Assembly: GCA_013297865.1 (NCBI GenBank)
Contig: JAAFIP010000011.1
Span: 62,001-126,000 of the forward strand
Reading direction: 5' to 3'
DNA length: 64,000 bases
Source: Polaromonas sp.
Lineage (GTDB): Bacteria > Pseudomonadota > Gammaproteobacteria > Burkholderiales > Burkholderiaceae_C
Within the stretch, counting starts at the first letter, position 1. The number at the start of each line of letters is the position of its first letter. The translations under genes and the position numbers were made by a program. Below, in pieces: positions 27,058 to 35,248 of this stretch. Under the pieces are notes generated by a model that searched no databases, was not told the origin of the DNA, and was given only the letters and a program-made list of their open reading frames with translations.

Positions 27058-27465
27058 AACACCTACACCCATGAAGGTCAGCGTGGCCACCAGCGAGCGC
27101 ACCGAGCGACGACCCAGCCCGCACACGCCGTGCCCGCTGGTGCAGCCCGAGCCCAGCACCGTGCCAAAGCCCACCAGCAGCCCCGCAACGATGAGCAGCG
27201 GCAGCGGGCGCACAGCCATCACCGGCGTTTGCAGCAGCGCAGCCGCCGCTGCACCCACCACCACCAGACCGGCCACAAAAGCCCAGCGCCAGGCCCGCTC
27301 GCCCGTCTGTGCGTCCTGTGCAGGTACCAAAGCACCCGAGGCAATGCCGCTGATGCCTGCAATACGGCCCAGCGAGGCCAAGAGCAGCCAGCTGGCCAGC
27401 CCGATCAATAGGCCGCCCACAGCCGCCTGGGCAAATGGGTGGGGTAGCAGAGTATTGATATTCAT
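27019..27465 (-). CDS. YeeE/YedE-family half transporter
   Basis: 148 residues from the ATG at 27465, which follows GAAGGAG. LASLGRIAGISGIASGAL near 30-47 and GFGTVLGSGCTSGHGVCGLGRRS near 101-123 are the family signatures, with the channel cysteine in GSGCTSGHG. Together with the next gene it rebuilds a full YeeE/YedE sulfur channel. Its last residues are encoded by a family A repeat. It is divergent from the CsoR/CstR-like repressor gene, with a palindromic operator between them. Confidence 0.88.
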   Translation of the reverse strand: MNINTLLPHPFAQAAVGGLLIGLASWLLLASLGRIAGISGIASGALVPAQDAQTGERAWRWAFVAGLVVVGAAAAALLQTPVMAVRPLPLLIVAGLLVGFGTVLGSGCTSGHGVCGLGRRSVRSLVATLTFMGVGVATVFVAGSAIFH

Positions 27466-27510
27466 CGAGGCTCCTTCGCGGGATGATTGGCAGAAATAAT
27501 CAGTCAGTAG

Positions 27511-27528
27511 TATACTCCATGGAGTATA
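27511..27528. promoter_or_regulatory. 18-bp palindrome, candidate CstR/CsoR-type operator
   Basis: TATACTCCATGGAGTATA is a perfect dyad between the divergent transporter and repressor genes. ATAC-N-GTAT ends with a C/G-rich middle are typical of CsoR/CstR operators. Its left end, TATACT, could also be a -10 element, so binding would block transcription. Confidence 0.75.
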
Positions 27529-27545
27529 TAAATCCAACCACCACC

Positions 27546-27791
27546 ATGACCAAACTTATCGACAGTGCCAAGAAAAAATCCATGTGCGCACGCCTTGCGC
27601 GTGTGGAGGGACAGCTGCGCGGGGTGCAGCGCCAGATCAATGAAGAGGCTGATTGCGAAAAAATCGCCCAGCAGCTGTCTGCCGCACGCAAGGCGCTGGA
27701 CAAGGCCTTTTTCACCATGGTGGCCTGCATGATCGAGCAGGGCGATTTGCCCTCAGACCACGTGGCCGAGATGCTGGCCAAGTTTGCCTGA
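27546..27791 (+). CDS. CsoR/CstR-family sulfur- or metal-sensing repressor
   Basis: 81 residues from the ATG at 27546; an ATG at 27519 in the same frame would add nine residues but lies inside the palindrome. The all-helical DUF156 fold shows RLARVEGQLRGVQRQI, then conserved Cys in EADCEKIAQQL and in MVACMIEQGD. The His ligand that follows the first Cys in copper sensors is not evident, which favours a persulfide-sensing CstR-type protein. It is the first gene of an operon with the persulfide dioxygenase fusion, 11 bases downstream. Confidence 0.87.
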   Translation: MTKLIDSAKKKSMCARLARVEGQLRGVQRQINEEADCEKIAQQLSAARKALDKAFFTMVACMIEQGDLPSDHVAEMLAKFA

Positions 27792-27802
27792 AAGGAGGCT
27801 GC

Positions 27803-28939
27803 ATGAACCCGATCCAGTTGTTTGACACGGCATCCAGCACCTACACCTATGTGCTGTTTGACGAGGCCAGCCGCCAGGCCATCATCATCGACCCGGTGGA
27901 CACCCAGATGCAGCGCGACCTGGCCACCCTGCGCGAACACGGTGTGCAGTTGCGCTACATCGTTGAAACCCATGCCCATGCCGACCACATCACCAGCGCA
28001 GGTGGCCTGATCGAGCACACCGGCGCGCAGGCCGCCACCCCTGCGGGCTGCGGCATCCAGCCCTCGGCCATCCAGCTGGAGGAAGGCGATGTATTGCACT
28101 TTGGCAGCCAGACGCTCAAGGCGCTGCACACGCCGGGCCATACCGCTGGCAGCATGAGCTATCTGTGGGGCAACCACGTCTTTACAGGCGACACGCTGCT
28201 GATCGGCGGCTGCGGCCGCACCGACTTCCAATCAGGCAGCGCCCAGGCGCTGTACGACAGCATTACCCGTGTGCTGTTCACGTTGCCGGAAGACACCACC
28301 GTCTGGCCTGCGCATGACTACAAGGGTCAAACGCACAGCAGCATCGGGGCTGAAAAGCGGCACAATCCACGCATTACCGACGCCGTCTTGGGCCGTATGC
28401 GCACCCTGGACGAATTTGTACAGCTCATGAACAACCTGAACCTTCCCAAACCCCAACGCATCGACGAGGCCGTGCCCGCCAACCTTACCTTGGGCCTACG
28501 CCATGACGCTGGCGCTGCTGAAGACGCGCCGCGTGCAGTGGCCGCATCCGCAGGCTACAGCGGCGATGTGTCGCCCCAGTTAGCCTACCGCTGGTGGAAG
28601 AGCGGCGAGGCGCATTTGGTAGACATTCGCAGCCATGCCGAGCGTGCCTGGGTCGGCTTTATTCCTGATGTGCCGGGCATTGAGTTCAAAATCTGGCCCG
28701 GAATGGCCGTCAATCCCGAGTTTGATGCGCAGCTGAAAGCCGCCGTGCCAGCAGGTGCCAAAGTGCTGCTGCTATGCCGCTCGGGCTTGCGCTCCATCCC
28801 CGCCGCCCAGCGCGCGCAGGCACTGGGCTTTGAGGCCTATAACATCCTGGAAGGCTTTGAGGGCGACCCCGACAGCGACGCCCATCGCGGCAATGTCGGC
28901 GGCTGGCGCAAGCATGGCCTGCCGTGGCGGCAGAACTAA
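27803..28939 (+). CDS. Persulfide dioxygenase-rhodanese fusion
   Basis: 378 residues. An N-terminal ETHE1-like metallo-beta-lactamase domain (1-250) has THAHADH at 56-62, HTPGHTAG, FTGDTL and PAHDY, the mononuclear-iron ligands. A C-terminal rhodanese domain (about 265-378) has its active-site Cys325 in LLCRSGLRS. Fusions like this (PRF, related to CstB) oxidise glutathione persulfide to sulfite and use the rhodanese for sulfur transfer to or from thiosulfate. AAAGGAGG precedes the ATG at 27803. Control by the adjacent CstR-like repressor is likely. Confidence 0.93.
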   Translation: MNPIQLFDTASSTYTYVLFDEASRQAIIIDPVDTQMQRDLATLREHGVQLRYIVETHAHADHITSAGGLIEHTGAQAATPAGCGIQPSAIQLEEGDVLHFGSQTLKALHTPGHTAGSMSYLWGNHVFTGDTLLIGGCGRTDFQSGSAQALYDSITRVLFTLPEDTTVWPAHDYKGQTHSSIGAEKRHNPRITDAVLGRMRTLDEFVQLMNNLNLPKPQRIDEAVPANLTLGLRHDAGAAEDAPRAVAASAGYSGDVSPQLAYRWWKSGEAHLVDIRSHAERAWVGFIPDVPGIEFKIWPGMAVNPEFDAQLKAAVPAGAKVLLLCRSGLRSIPAAQRAQALGFEAYNILEGFEGDPDSDAHRGNVGGWRKHGLPWRQN

Positions 28940-28977
28940 AGCACGCTTGGCCAGCCACGCCAGCTATTTGCGGCTGG

Positions 28978-31593
28978 CTACAAGGCGCGAATCGAACACA
29001 CCGTATCAAACCAACCCTGCATGCCCACTAGGGGCGCGCTTTGGATGGGCAAAATCGCGTTGACGTTATAGCCCGCACCGGTGCCGCCGTTGCGCGGATC
29101 CCACCAGATGTCTTCGTCCAGGTCCTGGTCGGCCAGCAGGCCGCTTTGGTCCAAACCGATGGTGGGCGTGTTCTGGCTGGCTTTGTTGGCATTGCCTGCG
29201 CGGCCATGCCAGAGGTTGCCCAGCGAGTTGCTGACCGCCAGCACGCGCGGGTGGATGCCCTCGGTCACATAGGCGGTGATCACCGCATTGCCAATAAAAT
29301 CGCCGCCGTTTTTCATGTCGTGGCCGTAGGGCCGAAAGGTGGACAGCTCCACCAAATCACCGGTTTTGATGCCGTACTGCTTGGCAGTTTCGGTGTTGAT
29401 CCACATCGGGTTGTGGTGCACGATTTCGCTCAAATATTTTTGGCTGGCGGTGCGGCCTTGGGTGTGCACGTTCCACTTGAAGGTGACCAGGTGCAGCTGG
29501 TTGGGCTTCATCTTCACAAAGCTTTCCACTGGGAAGAACTCGGGCATGCCGTTGTCTTTAAAGCCCACCTGCTTGCCTGCGGCTTCAATGTCCTCGTGGT
29601 AGATGGAAAACTTGCGGTCGGGGGTTAAAAAGCCGCGCCGGGCTTTGCCGTCTACCATCAGGCCCACCTTGGTCTCGGTGCCGTTGGCCGCCTTGCGGTA
29701 GATGATTTGCGTAGCAGGGTCAACGCGGCTGTCTTTGAGCTGGGCAGCTTCTACGTCCCAGTTGTACAGCTCGTAGTATTTGGGCTTGCTCATGTCCTGC
29801 CACACGCCGTTTTTCACCATATAGCCCCAGCCGTCTTCGCCCACACGGGCAGTCAAGCCCTTGCTGCGCAGCTTGAGCCATTCTTCATGGTCTTTGAACT
29901 GGAAGTATTTGGCCGTCTCGGGGCTGATGCGTTTGCCCAGCTCGATCATGGTGTCTACAAAGCTCACGCATTCGCCCGGCGGCGGCGTGAAGGGCTGGCG
30001 CAGCGTGACGTAGTCGCGCAGCTCCATGTTGTTGCGCACATCAAAGCCCCAGCGCTCCATGTAGCTGGCGTCGGGCAGGATGATGTCGGCATAGTGCGCT
30101 TGCTCGCTGTAGACCACGTCGGAGCAGACGTGGAAGGGGATGAGCTTTTCATCTTTCAGCACATCCACCACCAGGCTGCGACCTTCAGGCCAGGTCAGCG
30201 GTGTGGCCACGGTGTAGCTGATGTACACCTGTATTTTGCCGCGCCCTTCCTGGATGTATTTGTAGACGATCTGCCCCACCTTCATGCGCTGCCATTTGTT
30301 GGCCAGCGGCCACTCGGGCGGGTTCTCTATCAGGCTCTTGGCCTTGGGTGCGGGTGGTAATGGCGCGGGCTGCGGGAAGACGGTAGGCGGCACGCGGGTG
30401 GGCTCGGTGGTGTAGCAGTAGCCACCCTCTTTGCCAATGCTGCCAACGATAGCGTTGAGCATGATGACCGCGCGGTCGTTGTTAAAGCCGTTGTAGTGCG
30501 CGCCCGAGCCCCGGTTGGTAAAGGCTACCGCACGCGGCGCGGCTTTTGCAAACTCCAGTGCTATGCGTTTAATATCTGCTGCGGCAATGCCGGTAACGCT
30601 CTCGGCCCATTCAAGGGTGTAGCGGCTGATCCAGGTTTTGAGCTCCTCGGCTTTCACGTTACTCCAGGTGTCCAGCCACTTCGCATCATGCAAATTGGCC
30701 TGCATGATGACATTGCCCATGGCCAGGGCCATCGCACCGTCGCTGCCAGGGTTGAGCGGTATCCATTCATCCGAGCGGCCTGCCGTGTTGCTCATGCGCA
30801 CGTCAAAGGTGACCAGTTTTGCGCCGTTGTCAAAGCGGCCTTTGATGATGCGCTTGGCCGCGTGGATCGCGCCCTGGTGCGCCTCGTAAAAGTTGGCCCC
30901 AAAGTTCAGAATGTATTTGCTGCGCTCAAAGTCGGGGCTTTCCCAATCGGTCTCGCCCAGGCAGGCGTAGTTGGCGGCGCGTTTATTGCTGCTGCACAAG
31001 GAGCGATGGTTGAACAGGCTGGGCGAGCCGATGGCGTTGAGAAAGCGCGTCATCTCCTCGGCAATGCGCGAGCGGCCAATCTGGATAGCCACTTCTTCGG
31101 GTTTGCCTTCGTCGATGGCTTTGCGGATGCGCGTGGCCATCTCGGTGTATGCCTCATCCCAGCTGATGCGCTTCCACTTGCCTTCGCCGCGTGCGCCCAC
31201 GCGCTTGAGCGGGAACTGCAGCCGATCTGCATAGTCGTTGATGGTGGGGCCGCTTTGGCCTTTGGCGCACAGGCTTTTGCCGTTGTTGGGGTCCAGCGGG
31301 TTGCCAGACACTTTGACCAGCTTGCCGTCGATCACATAGCCCTGAATGCCGCAGACGGTGGAGCAATTGAGGCACACGCCTTTTTTAATCACCGCTTTGC
31401 TGTAATCATTCTTCAGGCGGCCTTTGCCGCTGGCGCGGCGCTCGGCTTTGCGTTTGCCGTAGAGCTTGCGGTTTTTGGGCTTGAATATCTGCGCATTGGC
31501 GTCTTCCGGGGCGAGCAAAATCGTCTCGCCCAAGGCCAAGGTGGACAGAGCGGCAAAACCGCGCTTGATGGCTTCTCTTCGTGCGATTGGCAT
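28978..31593 (-). CDS. Molybdopterin oxidoreductase catalytic subunit (PsrA/PhsA/SoeA-like)
   Basis: 871 residues. A Tat-type leader begins MPIARREAIKRGFAAL. The N-terminal [4Fe-4S] cluster motif is CLNCSTVC with a fourth Cys in KSLCAKG (about 74-110). NHRSLCSSNKR carries a cysteine at the position of the molybdenum ligand, as in polysulfide and thiosulfate reductases. Molybdopterin-binding segments such as IQVYISYTVATPL and the C-terminal NALGN-like SNSLGNLWHG follow. The electron-transfer subunit is encoded upstream, but no NrfD-type membrane anchor is present. The sulfur context suggests sulfite, thiosulfate or polysulfide as substrate. Exact reaction uncertain. Confidence 0.85.
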   Translation of the reverse strand: MPIARREAIKRGFAALSTLALGETILLAPEDANAQIFKPKNRKLYGKRKAERRASGKGRLKNDYSKAVIKKGVCLNCSTVCGIQGYVIDGKLVKVSGNPLDPNNGKSLCAKGQSGPTINDYADRLQFPLKRVGARGEGKWKRISWDEAYTEMATRIRKAIDEGKPEEVAIQIGRSRIAEEMTRFLNAIGSPSLFNHRSLCSSNKRAANYACLGETDWESPDFERSKYILNFGANFYEAHQGAIHAAKRIIKGRFDNGAKLVTFDVRMSNTAGRSDEWIPLNPGSDGAMALAMGNVIMQANLHDAKWLDTWSNVKAEELKTWISRYTLEWAESVTGIAAADIKRIALEFAKAAPRAVAFTNRGSGAHYNGFNNDRAVIMLNAIVGSIGKEGGYCYTTEPTRVPPTVFPQPAPLPPAPKAKSLIENPPEWPLANKWQRMKVGQIVYKYIQEGRGKIQVYISYTVATPLTWPEGRSLVVDVLKDEKLIPFHVCSDVVYSEQAHYADIILPDASYMERWGFDVRNNMELRDYVTLRQPFTPPPGECVSFVDTMIELGKRISPETAKYFQFKDHEEWLKLRSKGLTARVGEDGWGYMVKNGVWQDMSKPKYYELYNWDVEAAQLKDSRVDPATQIIYRKAANGTETKVGLMVDGKARRGFLTPDRKFSIYHEDIEAAGKQVGFKDNGMPEFFPVESFVKMKPNQLHLVTFKWNVHTQGRTASQKYLSEIVHHNPMWINTETAKQYGIKTGDLVELSTFRPYGHDMKNGGDFIGNAVITAYVTEGIHPRVLAVSNSLGNLWHGRAGNANKASQNTPTIGLDQSGLLADQDLDEDIWWDPRNGGTGAGYNVNAILPIQSAPLVGMQGWFDTVCSIRAL

Positions 31594-31603
31594 GTGCGTC
31601 CTC

Positions 31604-32347
31604 TTAAGTTTTGCTATTCACTTTGGTGCCTGTCGGGTTGGACGGCTTGGCCCACAGCACGCGTTTGCGCTTGGGGAAGGTGCTGTCCAGCGAAGTCCAG
31701 GTTTCAATCTCATAAGAGTACGGATCGTGCACCTTGCCCTTGGGGATTTTGGCCTCCATGGCTTTGTTGTGGCCCTTGTAGTCCACCGAGGGTACAGTTT
31801 TTTCTTCGGGCTTGAGCACACTAGTCAGTCCCTTGTTTTTCACCATGAACTGGCTATAGGGCGAGGTGGGGTCGTTGGCATCACCAAAATGGAACACATC
31901 GGCCGGGCAGGTTTCTACGCAGGCGGGCTCCATATTGGCGTCCAGCCGGTGCGAGCAAAAATCGCACTTGTCGGCAATATCGTTGTCGTCACAGCCAATG
32001 GCCCCGTAAGGACAGGCCGCCTCGCACGAGCCCAGGTGGTCACACTTGTCGGGGATGACGCGCACAATGCCGTCGGCTCCCATCTCAATGGCTTTATTGT
32101 CGCAAGCTTTGATGCAAGGCGTATCGGCGCACTGCATGCACAGCGTGGGCAAAAAGTTGCGCGTGACTTTGGGGAATTTGCCTTGGTCCAGGTAATACAC
32201 CTTGGTACGAAAGCGCCCCAGCGGCACCTTGTTCTCTACCTTGCAGGCTACTGAACAAGCGTGGCAGCCAATGCAGCGCTCCACGTCCAGAGCCATTTTC
32301 CAGCGCGGGGTTTTACCTGTGTTGGGGTTGATGAGGCCTGTAGCCAT
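31604..32347 (-). CDS. 4Fe-4S ferredoxin-type electron-transfer subunit of the molybdoenzyme
   Basis: 247 residues. Several Cys clusters typical of DMSO-reductase-family beta subunits are present: CIGCHACSVAC near 25-35, CMQCADTPCIKAC, CDHLGSCEAACPYGA and CDFCSHRL with CVETCP. It passes electrons between the catalytic subunit and a quinone- or cytochrome-linked partner. It precedes the catalytic gene by 10 bases, so the two form an operon. No twin-arginine leader of its own; it would be exported with the catalytic subunit. Confidence 0.9.
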   Translation of the reverse strand: MATGLINPNTGKTPRWKMALDVERCIGCHACSVACKVENKVPLGRFRTKVYYLDQGKFPKVTRNFLPTLCMQCADTPCIKACDNKAIEMGADGIVRVIPDKCDHLGSCEAACPYGAIGCDDNDIADKCDFCSHRLDANMEPACVETCPADVFHFGDANDPTSPYSQFMVKNKGLTSVLKPEEKTVPSVDYKGHNKAMEAKIPKGKVHDPYSYEIETWTSLDSTFPKRKRVLWAKPSNPTGTKVNSKT

Positions 32348-32498
32348 GAGGTCACCTCCAGTGAAATAATAAGATTAGTAACGTCTAGTGTGGCTTTCTT
32401 ACGCAGTAACTTGCACAATAGCTTCCATTGCCCGAGCTATGCACTGGGCTATTCGTTCCCGCCTCATGCCATCTCGATTTTTAAGGTAAGCCAATTCC

Positions 32499-33809
32499 AT
32501 GCCGACAAGCGACCTCGACCCATTACTGGCACGCATTGACGCCAAACGCGACGAAGTCACCGCCCTCACGCAAGACTTGGTGCGCATTCCCACCATCAAT
32601 CCGCCTGGCGATGCCTATGAAGCCTGCGCCCGCTTTTTAGGCGAACGCCTGGCCAAACGCGGCTTCAAGGTCGAGTACGTGCGCGCTACGGGCGGGCCCG
32701 GCGACAGCGACAAATACCCACGCACCAATGTCGTGGCGCGTTATGAAGGCACATCAAAGGGCGAGTGCGTGCACTTCAACTCGCATATCGACGTGGTGGA
32801 AGCTGGCAGTGGCTGGACTTTGGAGCCCTTTGGCGGCGAAGTGAAAGACGGCAAGGTCTATGGCCGGGGCAGCTGCGACATGAAAGGCGGCCTGGCCAGC
32901 AGCGTGATCGCCTGTGAAGCCTTGATTGAAAGCGGCATAGCATTGCCAGGCGCGTTGGAGATCAGCGGCACGGTGGACGAAGAATCTGGCGGCTTCAGCG
33001 GCGTGGGCTACTTGGCCGAACGCGGCTATTTCAGCAAGCCACGCGTGCACCATGTCATCATCCCCGAGCCCTTGGGCGTAGACCGCATCTGCCTGGGCCA
33101 CCGCGGTGTGTACTGGGCCGAGGTAGAGACCAAGGGCCGCATAGCACACGGCTCGATGCCTTTTTTGGGCGACAGCGCCATTAATCACATGAGCGCATTT
33201 ATCCATCTGCTGGAAACGCAGCTCGCACCCAAGCTGGCGCAGCGCCATACCCGCGAGCCCGTGGAGCCGCCCGGCGCCCGCGTGAGCACCCTCAACATCA
33301 ACAGCATCCACGGCGGCCAGCTGGAGCAGCGCTATGCAGTGGATGCGCGCGGCTGGCCCACGGCCGACCTGCCTGCCCCCACCGTGGCCCACAGCTGCCG
33401 CACCGTGCTGGACCGCCGCTTTATCGCTGAGGAAAGCCTGGACGAAGTCAAACGCGAAATCCTTGACATGCTGCAAGAGCTGCAGCGCACGCGCCCGGGC
33501 TTTGACTTCCACATCAAGGAAATCATGAGCTTTGTGCCCACCGCCACCCCGCAAGACGCACCCGTGGTGGACGCCACCGCCCGCGCCATCGCCCGCGTGC
33601 TGGGCCGCGAGCCTAGCTACATCTCCAGCCCCGGCACCTATGACCAAAAACACATCGTGCGCACCGGCAAGCTGCAAGACTGCATCGCCTACGGCCCCGG
33701 TATTCTGGACTTGGCCCACCAGCCTGATGAATATGTGGGCATTCAAGAGCTGGTGGACAGCGCCAAGATCATGGCGCTGGCGGCTTTGAAACTGTGCGGA
33801 GCAGCATGA
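32499..33809 (+). CDS. M20-family metallopeptidase (ArgE/DapE-like deacylase)
   Basis: 436 residues. Zinc-ligand motifs in order are HFNSHIDVVEAG near 90, GRGSCDMKGGLAS, the catalytic Glu pair in TVDEESGG, and an HxxxxPEP-like HHVIIPEPLG region, with a final His-rich C-terminal segment (YDQKHIVRTG). The family removes acyl groups from amino acids or cleaves small peptides; ArgE and DapE are the nearest namesakes. No lysine or arginine genes adjoin, so specificity is unclear. The start has a weak purine-rich upstream sequence. Confidence 0.87.
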   Translation: MPTSDLDPLLARIDAKRDEVTALTQDLVRIPTINPPGDAYEACARFLGERLAKRGFKVEYVRATGGPGDSDKYPRTNVVARYEGTSKGECVHFNSHIDVVEAGSGWTLEPFGGEVKDGKVYGRGSCDMKGGLASSVIACEALIESGIALPGALEISGTVDEESGGFSGVGYLAERGYFSKPRVHHVIIPEPLGVDRICLGHRGVYWAEVETKGRIAHGSMPFLGDSAINHMSAFIHLLETQLAPKLAQRHTREPVEPPGARVSTLNINSIHGGQLEQRYAVDARGWPTADLPAPTVAHSCRTVLDRRFIAEESLDEVKREILDMLQELQRTRPGFDFHIKEIMSFVPTATPQDAPVVDATARAIARVLGREPSYISSPGTYDQKHIVRTGKLQDCIAYGPGILDLAHQPDEYVGIQELVDSAKIMALAALKLCGAA

Positions 33810-33820
33810 GCATAAATTGC

Positions 33821-33863
33821 TACTGACCGATTGAAATAGCAGTATTTGCTATATTTGTCAGTA
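33821..33863 (+). other. Nested hairpin after the M20 gene
   Basis: TACTGAC (33821-33827) pairs with GTCAGTA (33857-33863), and inside it ATAGCA (33836-33841) pairs with TGCTAT (33847-33852). A short A-run follows rather than a T-run, so it is not a classical intrinsic terminator in this direction. Confidence 0.5.
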
Positions 33864-33897
33864 AAAATGAGAGCCTAAGCACTCTATTTGTAAGTAA

Positions 33898-33917
33898 ACC
33901 TGTCAAATTTAACAGGG
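33898..33917. promoter_or_regulatory. Lux-box-like site upstream of the autoinducer synthase
   Basis: ACCTGT-N8-ACAGGG has the length, spacing and arms of a LuxR-type box (canonical ACCTGT-N8-ACAGGT; 11 of 12 arm bases agree). Its 3' end is 61 bases before the synthase ATG. CATAAA at 33927-33932 is a weak -10 candidate. A LuxR-type gene lies 3.7 kb away in the same island. Confidence 0.6.
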
Positions 33918-33978
33918 GGTACGACGCATAAAGCCTGGCTTTTGTCTTCAATGGGTCTTTTTAAACAAAGAGGCACTC

Positions 33979-35238
33979 ATGCAAACCATTGAAAAACCAA
34001 TCATTTCAGAGCCCGTCGCACATCGCCCCGATCCAGCCATGTCTGATCGACTGGCGCAACGCATCCAAAGCGAATTCACGGACCGTTGGAACAAGTTGTG
34101 GAGTGGGCGATCGTTAGTTCATGGGCGCAACCCTGGTCCCAATGCCGTGCGATTGAATGGCAATGACTATTTAAGCCTGGCAGGTCATCCAGAGATCGTG
34201 CGTGCGCAGACCGAGGCTTTGAAGCACGATGCCGATTTCGTCATTCAGTCCAGCGCTTTCCTGCTGGGGCAGCATCCGGTGCGCAATCTGGAGCGTGATC
34301 TCGCGGGCTGGCTGGGCAAGGAGGATGGTCTCATTTGCCAGTCGGGGTATGCCGCCAACCTCGGCTTGTTGCAGGCTGTTGCTGATGAAAAAACGCCAAT
34401 TTACCTTGATACTCTGGCGCATATGTCGATGTGGGAAGGCGCTCGCTCAGCACGTGCTCCTGCTTATGCTTTCCGACATAACGATGCTGCACACCTGGGA
34501 CGGATGATGGCCAGGCATGGCCCGGGGATTGTGGCGGTAGATTCCGTGTACAGCACAACGGGTGCACTGTGCCCATTGGCCGATATCGTTGAAGTAGCTC
34601 AAGCACATGGCAGCATGATTTTGGTAGATGAGTCGCATTCTTTGGGGACGCATGGCCCTGGTGGTGCAGGTCTGTGTGTAGAGCTCGGTCTGTCCCGGCA
34701 TGTGCACTTTATCTCTGCGAGCTTGGCCAAGGCTTTTGCAGGTCGGGCTGGATATTTCACATTGCCGCCTTCCATGCGCAACTACATGTTGACTGCCAGT
34801 TTTCCCAATACCTTCAGTTCGTGCCTGTTGCCCCATGAAATTGCAGGCTTGAGCGCCACTTTGGATGTGATCAAGAAGAGCGATGTGGAGCGCGAGCGCT
34901 TGATGCAAATATCCAGGCGTTTGCGCAAAAATCTCAGCGCCATGGGCTATCCCGTTCACCAGGGCACAGAACAGATTATTGCGCTGGAGTCTGGCGGGGA
35001 GCCAGCTACACTGGTGTTGAGGGATTTGCTTGAGGAGCGCGGTGTGTTTGGTGCGGTATTTTGCGCACCTGCTACCAGCCGAAACCGCACGATGGTGCGA
35101 CTGACGCTAACCAGTTCGCTGACCGATGCAGAGATTGAACATGTCGAGAAAGTGGCCCTCGAGATTGCGCCTATGGTTCAACCCCAGCAATGGCCGATCG
35201 CCAGGCGCCATCAGACACAGCACACTTGTGAAGCTTAG
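33979..35238 (+). CDS. cqsA: CqsA-like alpha-hydroxyketone autoinducer synthase
   Basis: 419 residues. PLP-dependent alpha-oxoamine synthase related to CqsA, LqsA and JqsA, which condense an acyl-CoA with an amino acid or amine to make CAI-1-type signals. The PLP lysine is near 251 in SLAKAFAGRAGYF. NGNDYLSLAGHPE near the N-terminus and VDESHSLGTHGPGGAG are family segments. The start follows AAAGAGG. It sits convergently with the response regulator gene and near a sensor kinase of the matching type. Base composition is visibly richer in A/T than its neighbours. Confidence 0.88.
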   Translation: MQTIEKPIISEPVAHRPDPAMSDRLAQRIQSEFTDRWNKLWSGRSLVHGRNPGPNAVRLNGNDYLSLAGHPEIVRAQTEALKHDADFVIQSSAFLLGQHPVRNLERDLAGWLGKEDGLICQSGYAANLGLLQAVADEKTPIYLDTLAHMSMWEGARSARAPAYAFRHNDAAHLGRMMARHGPGIVAVDSVYSTTGALCPLADIVEVAQAHGSMILVDESHSLGTHGPGGAGLCVELGLSRHVHFISASLAKAFAGRAGYFTLPPSMRNYMLTASFPNTFSSCLLPHEIAGLSATLDVIKKSDVERERLMQISRRLRKNLSAMGYPVHQGTEQIIALESGGEPATLVLRDLLEERGVFGAVFCAPATSRNRTMVRLTLTSSLTDAEIEHVEKVALEIAPMVQPQQWPIARRHQTQHTCEA

Positions 35239-35248
35239 CCAGCGCTAA

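Noticed and set aside
30496-31815. 439-residue open frame antisense to the molybdoenzyme
   Set aside because: Shadow of a strongly supported gene; no domain and no start signal.
33821-33863. Nested hairpin as an intrinsic terminator
   Set aside because: An A-run follows rather than a T-run in the reading direction, and the next gene is on the same strand, so termination here is not supported.
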